From NCBI GenBank assembly GCA_963977005.1, contig CAXBMQ010000016.1, positions 1 to 64,000 of the forward strand: a stretch of DNA of 64,000 nucleotides, written 5' to 3'. This document shows, piece by piece, positions 1 to 7,775 of the stretch. The notes under the pieces were generated by a model, which saw only the letters and a list, made by a program, of their open reading frames with translations, was not told the origin of the DNA and did not search any database. Both the position numbers and the translations under genes were made by a program. This DNA is from CAXBCP01 sp963977005. GTDB taxonomy: Bacteria; Pseudomonadota; Alphaproteobacteria; MPNO01; UBA830. The stretch's first letter is position 1. Every line of letters begins with the position of its first letter.

Positions 1-1
1 C

Positions 2-898
2 GCCCTGCCGCCGGCCGATCCCGAGATCATCCTCAAGCATATGGATATGGCGGGTATCTGGGCCTATGTCGGCTATGCCTCGGTGCGCAAATGGGAAATC
101 CATGACCTTGCGCTGCGCCACGAGGTTCACCGTGTCTATAACGACTGGATGACGGAGCTCAATACGGTCCAGCCCGACCGTCTGCTGATGCTGCCGATCA
201 TGCCGGTCTTCGACCCCGAGGCCGCCCTTGCGGAACTCGAACGCGTCAAGAAACTCGGCTGCAAGGCCGTCGAATTTCCCGTCGCGGATATGGCGAAGGA
301 AATCTGGGAAGAATGCTGGGACCCGTTCTGGTCGGCCTGCGAAGACGGCGACGTCACCGTGTGCAGCCATATCGGCGACAAGGCCGGCGCGCCCTACCCG
401 ATCACCGAGCGCGGCGTACGGATGGCCTATTTTTCCTGCGTGCCGTTCAGCGCCGCCAAACCGATTTCCCAGCTAGCCTATTCCGGCACCCTGATGCGCC
501 ACCCGAAACTGCGCTACAATTACGGCGAATGCCGTGCCGGCTGGGGGCCGATGCTGCTTCAGTGGATGGACCGACAGGCCGTTGAACGCCCCGGTCTCTT
601 TGCGGATACCGGATTGAAGGAAATGCCGAGCGAATACGTCAAACGCCAGGTCACAATCACCTACGAGGAAGATTACGTCGCGGGTATGATGCTTCAGCAT
701 CCCGAATCCGGCATGGCCGATATCCTGATGTGGGGCGCCGATTACCCGCACGGACAGGGCGTCTGGCCCGATGCCGACGAGGTGATGGACAAGACATTCG
801 CCGGCGTCGACCCGGCAATCCGCCGCCGGGTTGTGTTTGATCGCTGCCTTGAAATGTTCCATCTTAAGGGGCCCGATCCTTCGCAGATCGCGGTCTGA
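2..898 (+). CDS. Amidohydrolase-2 family metal-dependent hydrolase (5' truncated)
   Basis: The reading frame is open from the left edge, so the true start lies outside the window and 298 residues are visible. The C-terminal part has the amidohydrolase-2 (ACMSD/OHCU-decarboxylase-like TIM barrel) pattern: a His in HIGDKAG, the segment YGECRAGWGPMLLQWMD, and the hallmark MWGADYPHGQGVWP that carries the metal-site Asp. Members hydrolyse or decarboxylate aromatic-pathway intermediates in the cytoplasm. A VOC-family gene follows 23 bp downstream with its own strong ribosome site, suggesting an operon. The missing N-terminus would hold the first HxH metal ligands. The family is well supported but the substrate cannot be told. 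Confidence 0.85.
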   Translation, partial: ALPPADPEIILKHMDMAGIWAYVGYASVRKWEIHDLALRHEVHRVYNDWMTELNTVQPDRLLMLPIMPVFDPEAALAELERVKKLGCKAVEFPVADMAKEIWEECWDPFWSACEDGDVTVCSHIGDKAGAPYPITERGVRMAYFSCVPFSAAKPISQLAYSGTLMRHPKLRYNYGECRAGWGPMLLQWMDRQAVERPGLFADTGLKEMPSEYVKRQVTITYEEDYVAGMMLQHPESGMADILMWGADYPHGQGVWPDADEVMDKTFAGVDPAIRRRVVFDRCLEMFHLKGPDPSQIAV

Positions 899-921
899 AC
901 CTTTTCCAGAGGAGACACCAA

Positions 922-1422
922 ATGGCCAAACTTCGTCATATCGCCCTTTCCGTCGCAGACCCCGAAAAAGCTGCGGATTTCTACTGCGAAGCGTTCGACA
1001 TGGAACGCTGCGGCAAAACCGACTCCCCGCTTGCCCGGGGCTGCTATGTCACGGACGGCGTCATCACCGTCGCCCTGCTCGACTACAAGACCGACGAATG
1101 GGCCGGCTACGTCGAAGGCGAAGACGAACGCGGCAAGGACTGGGAAGGCATCCACCATATCGGTTTCTGGGTCGACGACCTCGAAGAGACCGAAAAGAAG
1201 ATCGAAGCCGCCGGCGGGAAATATTTCCAGGGACGCCCGACCGAGAAAGCCCCTTCGACATTTTACGAAATGAAGTTCCGCGACCCCCATGGCGTGATCG
1301 TCGATTGCACCCATCTTGGCTGGGGCGGATCGGTCAAGGACGTCGTTCCCGCCGACGAGGCAGAGCGCGAAAAGCTGGAGCGCCGGGCCGCGAAGAAGGC
1401 GCCCGTGGAAGCGGCTGAATAA
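922..1422 (+). CDS. VOC (glyoxalase/extradiol dioxygenase-fold) family protein
   Basis: This is a 166-residue protein with two beta-alpha-beta-beta-beta modules typical of the vicinal oxygen chelate superfamily. The first opens with LRHIALSVADPEKAADFY and the second with IHHIGFWVDDLEETEKKI. The tail motif FRDPHGVIVDCTH matches the usual DPdGn ending of the second module. His residues in both module openings are candidate metal ligands. A strong GAGGAGA ribosome site precedes the ATG. The position 23 bp after an amidohydrolase suggests a role in the same ring-cleavage or isomerisation pathway. The reaction could be lyase, isomerase or dioxygenase. Confidence 0.85.
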   Translation: MAKLRHIALSVADPEKAADFYCEAFDMERCGKTDSPLARGCYVTDGVITVALLDYKTDEWAGYVEGEDERGKDWEGIHHIGFWVDDLEETEKKIEAAGGKYFQGRPTEKAPSTFYEMKFRDPHGVIVDCTHLGWGGSVKDVVPADEAEREKLERRAAKKAPVEAAE

Positions 1423-1493
1423 CGGCGGAATTCCCGCGGTCGGCAAACCGTTTCATCAAAACAGGCCTATTTCGGCAGGTGTCCGGAGACAGA

Positions 1494-2081
1494 GTGAAAA
1501 CACACGTCGCGATCCGGCGGTTTTGTGTCCTGGGACTGACGACGCTCCTCGCATCGTGCACGGCGATGCACAGCGGCAACACGTCCTACGGGGTGTCTCT
1601 GGGCGAAATCGTCAAGATGCCGCCGGAACAGGCAACGGCCGCCGTCAGTAACTGGACGATCATGACCTATGACCCCGGTACCTTCTATTGCCTCCCGGTG
1701 GGGAAATACTCTTCGTGCACGTCCACGCCCGGTCACGGGACCCAGATCGAATATTTCGCACCCGAGGGCAAAGCGTATCTTTGGTACCCGAAAAACCCGC
1801 GTGCCGTCAGGTCCTTCTGGCGGCTCGCGCGGAACGGAGACACCTACTCAATCTGTTTCAAGTATCCCAGCCGCAGTTACAACCCGGTAACACGGGAACA
1901 TGGCGGACGCTGGGAATGCCGGCTTCTGGCAATGCTGGTTTCCCGGATCACGGAGTCACGCCGCGGCGATATCTTCCGCCTTGTGTCCGGCAGATTGCCT
2001 TTCCCGCTGGCCGCCGGGGAAACGACGTTTGACACATTGCTGCGCCAGTGGGGAAAAGCGCCCGCCCCGTCCACCGGCTAG
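1494..2081 (+). CDS. Putative lipoprotein, function unknown
   Basis: The frame is open from a GTG at 1479, but the GTG at 1494 is preferred because GGAG lies five bases upstream and it gives a compact signal peptide (MKTHVAIRRFCVLGLTTLLASC). LLASC is a good lipobox, with lipidation expected at Cys22. The mature part of about 174 residues has several cysteines and aromatic residues (YDPGTFYCLP, SICFKYPSRSY, GRWECRLLAM) but no domain I recognise. It resembles the minus-strand lipoprotein at 4400-5071 in style: lipobox, cysteine-rich, and a conserved W-x-C near the end. It probably sits in the outer-membrane periplasmic leaflet. Confidence 0.7.
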   Translation: MKTHVAIRRFCVLGLTTLLASCTAMHSGNTSYGVSLGEIVKMPPEQATAAVSNWTIMTYDPGTFYCLPVGKYSSCTSTPGHGTQIEYFAPEGKAYLWYPKNPRAVRSFWRLARNGDTYSICFKYPSRSYNPVTREHGGRWECRLLAMLVSRITESRRGDIFRLVSGRLPFPLAAGETTFDTLLRQWGKAPAPSTG

Positions 2082-2182
2082 CCTGCCGGTTAACACGGAT
2101 CTACAACTGGAATCGCCCGGGCTTCCCCGCTCGTATACTGTGGGGTCGCCGCCCATGTTCGAACAACATCGAGACCTGACTC

Positions 2183-2947
2183 ATGACCGACCGGATTAGA
2201 TTTTTGCTTGCGCTCGACGGTGCCGGCGCACCCTTGGTGACGCAGTGTCTCGGGGCGATGTCGGACATCGTCGTCCTCAGTCGCATTCATCCGCTCGGAC
2301 TGGCGCAGGTCAATCCGCTCGAGCAGGCCTTTAAGTGGTTCGGGCTGGTGACGGATGCAGATATCGAGCGCATGAAGACGCAGGCCGACTGGCCGTTCCA
2401 TGAAATCATGCAGATGATCGCCGAACGGGCGGAAGCCGCGGGGAAAACGCTTGTTATCGCGGACTGGTCGGATCTCGATTTCATTGGCGACAAACCCGTC
2501 AGCGAACTTTCCGGAATTTTTCTTCATCCCACCGCGCTGGAGACGCGGATGGACCCCACATCCGTGGCGCTGATACGGCACCCGGTCGACCAATGGGTTC
2601 ATCTGAAAAACCAGTTGGGAGCCGATGCCCCCGGCATCGATATATTCATGCGCGGATACCGGCGTTTCTCGGATTGCCTCGACGGGATCGAGACCATCCG
2701 CTTCGAGGACTTTCTCGCCGATCCGGGTGCGGTATTGCAGACACTCTGCACCTACCTGGACATGCCGTTCAACGCCGACTGGGAATCCGGGTGGAAAGAC
2801 TACCGGTTCGTCATGGGCGAGCCCGCCCGCGAAAGACCGGAGGACGAACCTCTCCTCGTGCTGAACGACGAAATCATGCAGGCGTTCGCGGACAATCCGG
2901 ACTACGCGCCCACAATCGAAAAACTCGGCTACGTTCCCCAGTCCTGA
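2183..2947 (+). CDS. Sulfotransferase-like family protein
   Basis: This is a 254-residue protein. The N-terminus (FLLALDGAGAPLVTQCLGAM) sits where PAPS-dependent sulfotransferases have the 5'-phosphosulfate loop, and SVALIRHPVDQWVHLKNQ resembles the 3'-phosphate binding segment (RxPxxxxxS). The late motif RFEDFLADPGAVLQTLCTYL is the characteristic 'yEdL..dP...l..i..fL' of the family. The canonical GTxxL loop is degenerate, so the protein may bind PAPS weakly or act otherwise. No sugar or lipid biosynthesis genes adjoin it. The ribosome site upstream of the ATG is weak. Confidence 0.6.
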   Translation: MTDRIRFLLALDGAGAPLVTQCLGAMSDIVVLSRIHPLGLAQVNPLEQAFKWFGLVTDADIERMKTQADWPFHEIMQMIAERAEAAGKTLVIADWSDLDFIGDKPVSELSGIFLHPTALETRMDPTSVALIRHPVDQWVHLKNQLGADAPGIDIFMRGYRRFSDCLDGIETIRFEDFLADPGAVLQTLCTYLDMPFNADWESGWKDYRFVMGEPARERPEDEPLLVLNDEIMQAFADNPDYAPTIEKLGYVPQS

Positions 2948-3051
2948 AAGCTGCACCCGGGGATGAACAATCGCCTGTACGGCGCGCCATTCGCGCCGAC
3001 GGGACAGGATGCATGCCAACCCAACGGGCCGAAAACCGGGAAAACAAGTTC

Positions 3052-3128
<77 letters not shown>

Positions 3129-3268
3129 ACGGTACTTGTGTGCCGCGGTGTTTATATCGCCCCGACGGATATGACAAGCATTCTGCCGACCCGGGGGCAT
3201 CTGACAGACACCGTTGACCCGCGCCCCCTATTTTTCCTAACATCACGCACAGTTTCCCCGGGGCAAGA

Positions 3269-4393
3269 ATGACCGACCAGAAAGTTACCGACCCACCGTT
3301 TCGTGCCGAGCATATCGGCAGTCTCTTAAGACCGCAGGAATTGATCGATGCCCGCCTTGCATTGCAGGCGGGCGAAATCGTCGAGGAAGAACTGCGCGAA
3401 CTCGAAGACCTCTCTATCCGCGACGCGGTCCGCCTACAGGAGGATGCCGGTCTCGAAGTCATTACCGACGGCGAGTTTCGGCGGAACACCTATTTTTCGC
3501 ATTTCTTCGAACGGATCGGCGGGCTCGAATTCGACCGCAATGCGGAAAAGGGATGGGACTATACCAATGCGGCCGGCAAGACCGTCGGTGCATCCCGCGT
3601 CCGCATCGCCTCCCGCCTTCACTGGACCCAACCGATCAACGACGAAGACTTCACGTTTGTCGATGAGCTGACCAGCCAGACGGTCAAAATCACCCTGCCC
3701 GGCCCCTGCGTGCTGCACTTCTTCGGCGGCGCAGGCAATATCAGCAAGGTCGTCTATGACGACCTGGAGCTGTTCTGGGACGATATCGTCGACGCCTATA
3801 TCAACGAACTGGCGGCGCTGGACGATGCCGGTTGCGAATACGTGCAGCTCGACGAGACGGCGCTTGCCAAGTTCTCGGATCCGAAGATTCAGGCGGCGCT
3901 CGAAGCACGTGGCGACGACTGGAAAGAGCTTCTGAAAATCTATGCAAGCGTGATCAACCGGGTTCTCGCCGAAAAACCGGCGGATATGCGCATCGGTATC
4001 CACCTGTGCCGGGGCAACAAGCAGAGCTACTGGCAGGCCGAAGGCGGTTACGACCTGGTCGCGGACACGCTGTTCAACGAGGTCAATGCCGATTGCTATT
4101 TCCTCGAATACGACACGCCGCGCGCCGGCGATTTCTCGCCGCTCAAATATCTGCCCAAAAACAAGACCGCCATTCTCGGGCTTGTTTCGACCAAAACGGC
4201 GGAACTGGAAACCAGGGACGACCTGAAAAAACGGCTCGAGGAAGCCGCCGCCTTCGCCGATATGGACAATCTGGCACTCAGCCCGCAATGCGGCTTTGCC
4301 AGCGATCATCATGGCAACGACCTGACACTGGACGATCAGATCGCCAAGCTGCGCCTGGTGGTCGAGACGGCGGCGGAGGTCTGGCCGGACTGA
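3269..4393 (+). CDS. Cobalamin-independent methionine-synthase-type methyltransferase (MetE C-terminal domain only)
   Basis: This 374-residue protein matches the catalytic half of MetE (Meth_synt_2) without the N-terminal duplicated barrel. The four zinc ligands of MetE can be placed: His245 and Cys247 in GIHLCRGN, Glu280 in CYFLEYDTP, and Cys341 in LSPQCGFAS. The N-terminal FRAEHIGSLLRP and ITDGEFRR are family hallmarks. Such short proteins transfer methyl groups to thiols from donors other than methyl-tetrahydrofolate, or act in demethylation, and few are characterised. The intact zinc site argues for an active enzyme. It ends six bases from the convergent lipoprotein gene. Confidence 0.88.
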   Translation: MTDQKVTDPPFRAEHIGSLLRPQELIDARLALQAGEIVEEELRELEDLSIRDAVRLQEDAGLEVITDGEFRRNTYFSHFFERIGGLEFDRNAEKGWDYTNAAGKTVGASRVRIASRLHWTQPINDEDFTFVDELTSQTVKITLPGPCVLHFFGGAGNISKVVYDDLELFWDDIVDAYINELAALDDAGCEYVQLDETALAKFSDPKIQAALEARGDDWKELLKIYASVINRVLAEKPADMRIGIHLCRGNKQSYWQAEGGYDLVADTLFNEVNADCYFLEYDTPRAGDFSPLKYLPKNKTAILGLVSTKTAELETRDDLKKRLEEAAAFADMDNLALSPQCGFASDHHGNDLTLDDQIAKLRLVVETAAEVWPD

Positions 4394-4399
4394 CCCCCG

Positions 4400-5071
4400 T
4401 CAGGATGCGGCCGGGGCGACCCGGAAGTCGATCCTGTTGCCCCTGCTGTCGATCCCCTCGCCGACCGATCCCTTGCCTTTGCCGAGCGGCAGAAACGTTC
4501 CCTTGGCCGACACACCGTTTCGACACGACAGCACCCAGGTGTTGCGCGTAAATTCCGCCACACCCGTGCAGGTGGTTTCGCCCGGTATCGTGACCGCGAG
4601 CTTGTACACCCTCGTTTCCTTGCGGTAATGCAGTTGCCCGTTCAGCGGCGCCGACTGGCCCGCCCAGTTGATCTTGATCGGTCGGGTGTCTTCATCGGTC
4701 ACCGGACCGCGGTTTTCGTTCCACCAGTTCGGATCCGCCGGCTTATCGAACTGCCAGACGACGTCGCCGTAAACGCCGTACATCTTGCAATTGCCTTTCC
4801 CGTAACGGGCTTCGCACCGCTGGAAGGCGGCAAATTCGGTCGAGTCCTTGCAGAGCGCGCGGGTCTCCGGACAAAAGACCCAGAACGACCCGCCACCGCG
4901 CACCAGGAAGAAATAGAGGGAATCCTGGTCGGTCGTGCCGTGTGCCCATTTATCGAAAGCGGACTGCTGACGGTCGGACAGCTTTACCGGGCCGGTACCG
5001 GTGAAGGCATCGTTCGTCACGCACCCATGAAGAAGCACGGAAAAAAACAGAGCGGCAATCAGATGTTTCAT
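4400..5071 (-). CDS. Putative lipoprotein, function unknown
   Basis: This is a 223-residue protein. The ATG at 5071 is chosen because GAGAGGA lies seven bases upstream and it yields the signal peptide MKHLIAALFFSVLLHGC with a lipobox ending in Cys17. The mature part contains paired cysteines (WVFCPETRALC; RCEARYGKGNCK) and near the end TTCTGVAEFTRNTWVLSC, suggesting disulfides in the envelope. No named domain is recognised. The frame stays open 34 codons further upstream, but that extension lacks a ribosome site. It is followed tail-to-tail by the MetE-type gene and preceded by gpt on the same strand with a 38-bp gap. Confidence 0.7.
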   Translation of the reverse strand: MKHLIAALFFSVLLHGCVTNDAFTGTGPVKLSDRQQSAFDKWAHGTTDQDSLYFFLVRGGGSFWVFCPETRALCKDSTEFAAFQRCEARYGKGNCKMYGVYGDVVWQFDKPADPNWWNENRGPVTDEDTRPIKINWAGQSAPLNGQLHYRKETRVYKLAVTIPGETTCTGVAEFTRNTWVLSCRNGVSAKGTFLPLGKGKGSVGEGIDSRGNRIDFRVAPAAS

Positions 5072-5109
5072 GAAAGATCCTCTCAACGGCAAGCGCAAAG
5101 GCCGCCTTC

Positions 5110-5604
5110 TCAGGGCCGCGAGTCGGTCGGCTGGTTGGCGATCGGTTCGACGAAACGAAGCTCCGTATCCCACGGAAAGAAAATCCAGGTATCCTGACTG
5201 ACTTCGGTGATGAAACTGTCGACCATCGGGCGCCCTTCGGGCTTGGCATAGACGGTGGCGAAATGCGCTTTCGGCAGCATCTCGCGTACGACCTTGGCGG
5301 TTTTTCCGGTATCGACAAGGTCATCGACAATCAGCACGCCCTCGCCGCCGCGATCGTCGGAAACCGGTTTGAGAACCTCCAGCCCGCCCTGATCCTGGTG
5401 TTCGTATGACGACACGCAGACGGTATCGATCAGCCGGACTTCCAGTTCCCGTGCGACAATCGCCGCCGGCACCAGGCCGCCGCGCGTAATCGCGATCACC
5501 GACCGCCAGGTACCGGCTTCGGCGAGGCGCCACGCAAGCGCCTTTGCATCGCGGTGAAGCTGGTCCCACGAAACGGGAAAGGCCTTCTGGTACTGGTCCG
5601 ACAT
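5110..5604 (-). CDS. gpt: Xanthine (guanine) phosphoribosyltransferase
   Basis: This 164-residue protein converts xanthine or guanine plus PRPP to XMP or GMP in purine salvage. The PRPP-binding loop is VLIVDDLVDTGKTA, the type I PRTase signature with the two acidic residues intact. IAITRGGLVPAAIVARELEV and VYAKPEGRPMVDSFITEV match Gpt-type enzymes, and the length equals the E. coli Gpt class. The N-terminus (SWDQLHRDAKALAWRL) is also typical. It is likely cytoplasmic or loosely membrane associated. It sits upstream of an unrelated lipoprotein gene on the same strand. Confidence 0.93.
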   Translation of the reverse strand: MSDQYQKAFPVSWDQLHRDAKALAWRLAEAGTWRSVIAITRGGLVPAAIVARELEVRLIDTVCVSSYEHQDQGGLEVLKPVSDDRGGEGVLIVDDLVDTGKTAKVVREMLPKAHFATVYAKPEGRPMVDSFITEVSQDTWIFFPWDTELRFVEPIANQPTDSRP

Positions 5605-5925
5605 CGATACCCCCTGTTGATCGATTTTGACGTAGCCTGATTTTGTGCCCTACCAATAAATCCTGCGTCACCGATGCGCAATGCGCGCCGGGAGGAAAGA
5701 AACACGCAGACCGCATGATCCACGCAATCCCGGCTGCGTATACATATATGGCAGCGGCTTTTCGGTCCTTGCCGGCCAACGCACCGCTGCCCCCACCCAG
5801 TCAGGCGGTGCGCGGCGGGGCGCGGAACGCAAGTCTGCGCGACGTGCCCTGCCGAGGTTGGCGGCACAGGCCGGGCTCAAAGGTGCTGCTCTTTTTACTT
5901 TCCCGCCGCCGCGTTACACTGGCGC
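5605..5925. other. Intergenic region between divergent gpt and DUF2461 genes
   Basis: About 320 bp with no convincing gene. It must carry the gpt promoter (minus) and that of the DUF2461 gene (plus). The middle part is GC-rich, with a possible hairpin around 5836-5870 on either strand. I looked for an SRP RNA core (GGTCAGG followed by GGAAGGAAGCAGCC) and did not find it. Short frames here lack ribosome sites and family patterns. Confidence 0.5.
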
Positions 5926-6693
5926 ATGGCAAAAACACTCGATTTTCCCGACGATATCCGGCCCGATTTTCAGGGTTTCTCCGCCACCGCGCTGACCTTC
6001 CTCGAAGAACTGCGGAACCACAACGACCGCGCGTGGTTCAAGGCCCGCAAGGACATCTACGATGCAGAGCTCAAGTTTCAGATGGAGTGCCTGCTGGGTG
6101 AATTCTCCCCTGCCCGCCGCCTGCCGTCGTTTCCGGTGCAGGGCGACCCCAAGCGGGGCATTTTCCGGATTTACCGGGATGTCCGGTTTTCCAAGAACAA
6201 AGAACCCTACAAAACCCATGTCGGCGCGGTGATGACCCGGTCCGGCGGCAAGGGCGACCCCGGGCTGATTTATACCCATATCGAACCCGGCGGCAGCTTT
6301 CTGTCAGCCGGCTTCTATTCGCTCGACAGGGAATTTCTGGCCGCCTGGCGGTCGCGGATTGCCGCCAGCCCCGACCGGTTTCTCGACATCGTCAAGCCCT
6401 TTGCGAAGCCCCGCGGCAAGTTCGTTCTGCGCCACCGTGGCGCATTGAAGACAATGCCACGGGGTTTCCAGGAATATGCCGACAGCCCTGTCGCCGACTA
6501 CCTCAAATGGAAGCACTTCCTTATCGGCCGGTCTCTGACAGACAGGCAGGTGCAGAGCCGCAAGCTGCTGGATCATATCCGCGAACTGGCGGATGTCGCC
6601 GGCCCGTTTCTCGAATTCGGCTGGGACGTGCTGGAAACCGCCCATGAGGACGACCCGCGGCGTCACATGCGGGTAAAGGAACAGGGCAAATAA
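5926..6693 (+). CDS. DUF2461 domain-containing protein
   Basis: This 255-residue protein covers the whole DUF2461 (TIGR02453) family. The opening FSATALTFLEELRNHNDRAWF, the basic RDVRFSKNKEPYKTH in the middle and the glycine-rich YTHIEPGGSFLSAGFYSLD are diagnostic. The family is widespread, soluble and uncharacterised. No strong Shine-Dalgarno is visible before the ATG. A GC-rich hairpin follows the stop codon and separates it from the convergent PEP-CTERM gene. Confidence 0.88.
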   Translation: MAKTLDFPDDIRPDFQGFSATALTFLEELRNHNDRAWFKARKDIYDAELKFQMECLLGEFSPARRLPSFPVQGDPKRGIFRIYRDVRFSKNKEPYKTHVGAVMTRSGGKGDPGLIYTHIEPGGSFLSAGFYSLDREFLAAWRSRIAASPDRFLDIVKPFAKPRGKFVLRHRGALKTMPRGFQEYADSPVADYLKWKHFLIGRSLTDRQVQSRKLLDHIRELADVAGPFLEFGWDVLETAHEDDPRRHMRVKEQGK

Positions 6694-6725
6694 AAAGCGG
6701 CGGCCCGGATACGCTGGGCCGCCGC
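6692..6725 (-). terminator. Rho-independent terminator of the PEP-CTERM gene
   Basis: A ten-base-pair stem, gcggcggccc at 6697-6706 with gggccgccgc at 6716-6725, encloses a 9-nt loop. Read on the minus strand it is followed by CTTTTTATTT, a proper U-tract, so it terminates the gene at 6753-7481. The plus side lacks a T-run, but the hairpin may still stop transcripts of the convergent DUF2461 gene. Confidence 0.85.
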
Positions 6726-6752
6726 TGTAAGAAAGTCCGTCCGGGGTTGGCT

Positions 6753-7481
6753 TCAGACGGTCTTTCTACGTCTCATACAGGCAATGCCGATCAGGCCGAA
6801 ACCGAAGATCGCGGTAACCGCAGGCGCCGGCACTTCGGTGGTCGTGGTCGAGCGTTCGAGGCGAAGACGCACATCCATGCCGAGGGTGGTTTCCGAACCT
6901 TCGTCATACGTCCCGTTCACCGAGTCGAAATTATTCGCACCCCAGAGCGTGATCCAGCGCTCGTCGGCATTGGCGCCCGGCTGCGTAAAGGAATTGGGGT
7001 TGTCCGTGCCGGAGCAGCAAACGTCGCCGAGCATGAAGCCCATTTCCGTAACCGTGCCCGCAAGGATCGTCGGCACCGCGCCCGGCATGTCGAGATCGCC
7101 GGTCATCGTGACGTCCAGCGTGTCATGGGCGGCCAGATATCCGGCGCCGTTGAACAGAAATCCCGTGCCCGACACGGCATTCATCGAGAACGTGTTCGGG
7201 CCCTGCGTGACGGTGGCGGTAAAATCCAGAACCCCGGTCACGTCGTTATACGTACCGAAGGCGGAACCGCCGAAAACGTCGCCGGAAATGTTGGCGATAT
7301 TCGATCCGCTCATTTCGTTGCCGCGGGCATCGTGGAAGGATGAAGCGCCGAAGCCGCCGTCGTTGCCGACGGTCAGCACGTTGGTGACCAGCCATGTCGT
7401 TGCGTTCGCGGGTGCGACGGCCGCGAAGGCCAGGACGCTGGAGGCAGCTGCGACGATCAGTTTATCAACCAGTTTCGACAT
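6753..7481 (-). CDS. Secreted protein with PEP-CTERM/VPLPA-type C-terminal sorting signal
   Basis: This is a 242-residue exported protein. The N-terminal signal peptide (MSKLVDKLIVAAASSVLAF, cleavage probably after ANA) and the C-terminal tail VPAPAVTAIFGFGLIGIACM followed by RRRK form the tripartite sorting signal: VPxP motif, hydrophobic helix, Arg cluster. The motif is the VPAPA variant rather than classic VPEP. Such tails are recognised by an exosortase and the proteins are often EPS or surface associated. No exosortase gene is in this window. The middle region is rich in Gly, Thr and Asp with one Cys pair (DVCCSG). The ATG at 7481 is preferred over the GTG at 7490. A sigma-54 promoter lies 48-63 bp upstream of the start. 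Confidence 0.85.
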   Translation of the reverse strand: MSKLVDKLIVAAASSVLAFAAVAPANATTWLVTNVLTVGNDGGFGASSFHDARGNEMSGSNIANISGDVFGGSAFGTYNDVTGVLDFTATVTQGPNTFSMNAVSGTGFLFNGAGYLAAHDTLDVTMTGDLDMPGAVPTILAGTVTEMGFMLGDVCCSGTDNPNSFTQPGANADERWITLWGANNFDSVNGTYDEGSETTLGMDVRLRLERSTTTTEVPAPAVTAIFGFGLIGIACMRRRKTV

Positions 7482-7528
7482 TTCACTCACCCGATCACGT
7501 TTTGATTTTCAATTTCGTAATCCAACCA

Positions 7529-7544
7529 TGCAATAACCGTGCCA
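7529..7544 (-). promoter_or_regulatory. Sigma-54 (-24/-12) promoter of the PEP-CTERM gene
   Basis: On the minus strand the sequence is TGGCACGGTTATTGCA, an exact fit to the sigma-54 consensus TGGCACG-N4-TTGC[A/T]. The predicted start of transcription is near 7518, giving a leader of about 37 nt before the ATG at 7481. Sigma-54 promoters need an NtrC-type activator bound upstream; the paired 19-bp motifs at 7606-7666 lie in the right place. Confidence 0.88.
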
Positions 7545-7605
7545 ACTTTATTTAAGCTTCGTTTTCAATGAATTACCGTCTTCCGGACGAGGCAGCGGCA
7601 GGCAG

Positions 7606-7624
7606 GTGTAAAGCGGACCGACAC
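7606..7624. promoter_or_regulatory. Putative enhancer site, motif GTGTAAA-N5-CCGACAC (proximal copy)
   Basis: The plus strand reads GTGTAAAGCGGACCGACAC. It matches the second copy at 7648 in all 14 non-spacer positions. Its near edge is 62 bp upstream of the -24 element of the sigma-54 promoter, a typical enhancer distance. The motif is imperfectly symmetric (GTGT...ACAC). Confidence 0.7.
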
Positions 7625-7647
7625 GTCAGGCCGAATTGGTTAACGGC

Positions 7648-7666
7648 GTGTAAAATTTTCCGACAC
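7648..7666. promoter_or_regulatory. Putative enhancer site, motif GTGTAAA-N5-CCGACAC (distal copy)
   Basis: The plus strand reads GTGTAAAATTTTCCGACAC, exactly 42 bp (four helical turns) from the proximal copy and in the same orientation, so two activator dimers would bind the same DNA face. The repeats are flanked by an imperfect inverted pair (ggcaggcaggtg at about 7597 and cacctgcctg at about 7668). The divergent LigB-like gene starts 110 bp away and could share control. Confidence 0.7.
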
Positions 7667-7775
7667 CCACCTGCCTGACCGCATACTCCCTTGATTTAAA
7701 TTGCTTATTTCTCCCCTTTACAGCCCTGCCTGCGTCTGGCCGAATTCCTCGGTCAGGTTCACGGAGAATGAAGAT

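Noticed and set aside
4628..5197. Plus-strand frame of 189 codons opposite the lipoprotein and gpt
   Set aside because: Antisense shadow; the minus-strand frames have a lipobox and a PRTase signature, while this frame has no recognisable feature.
5605..5925. Possible SRP or other structured RNA between gpt and the DUF2461 gene
   Set aside because: GC-rich hairpins occur, but the SRP core sequence and other RNA signatures I know are missing.
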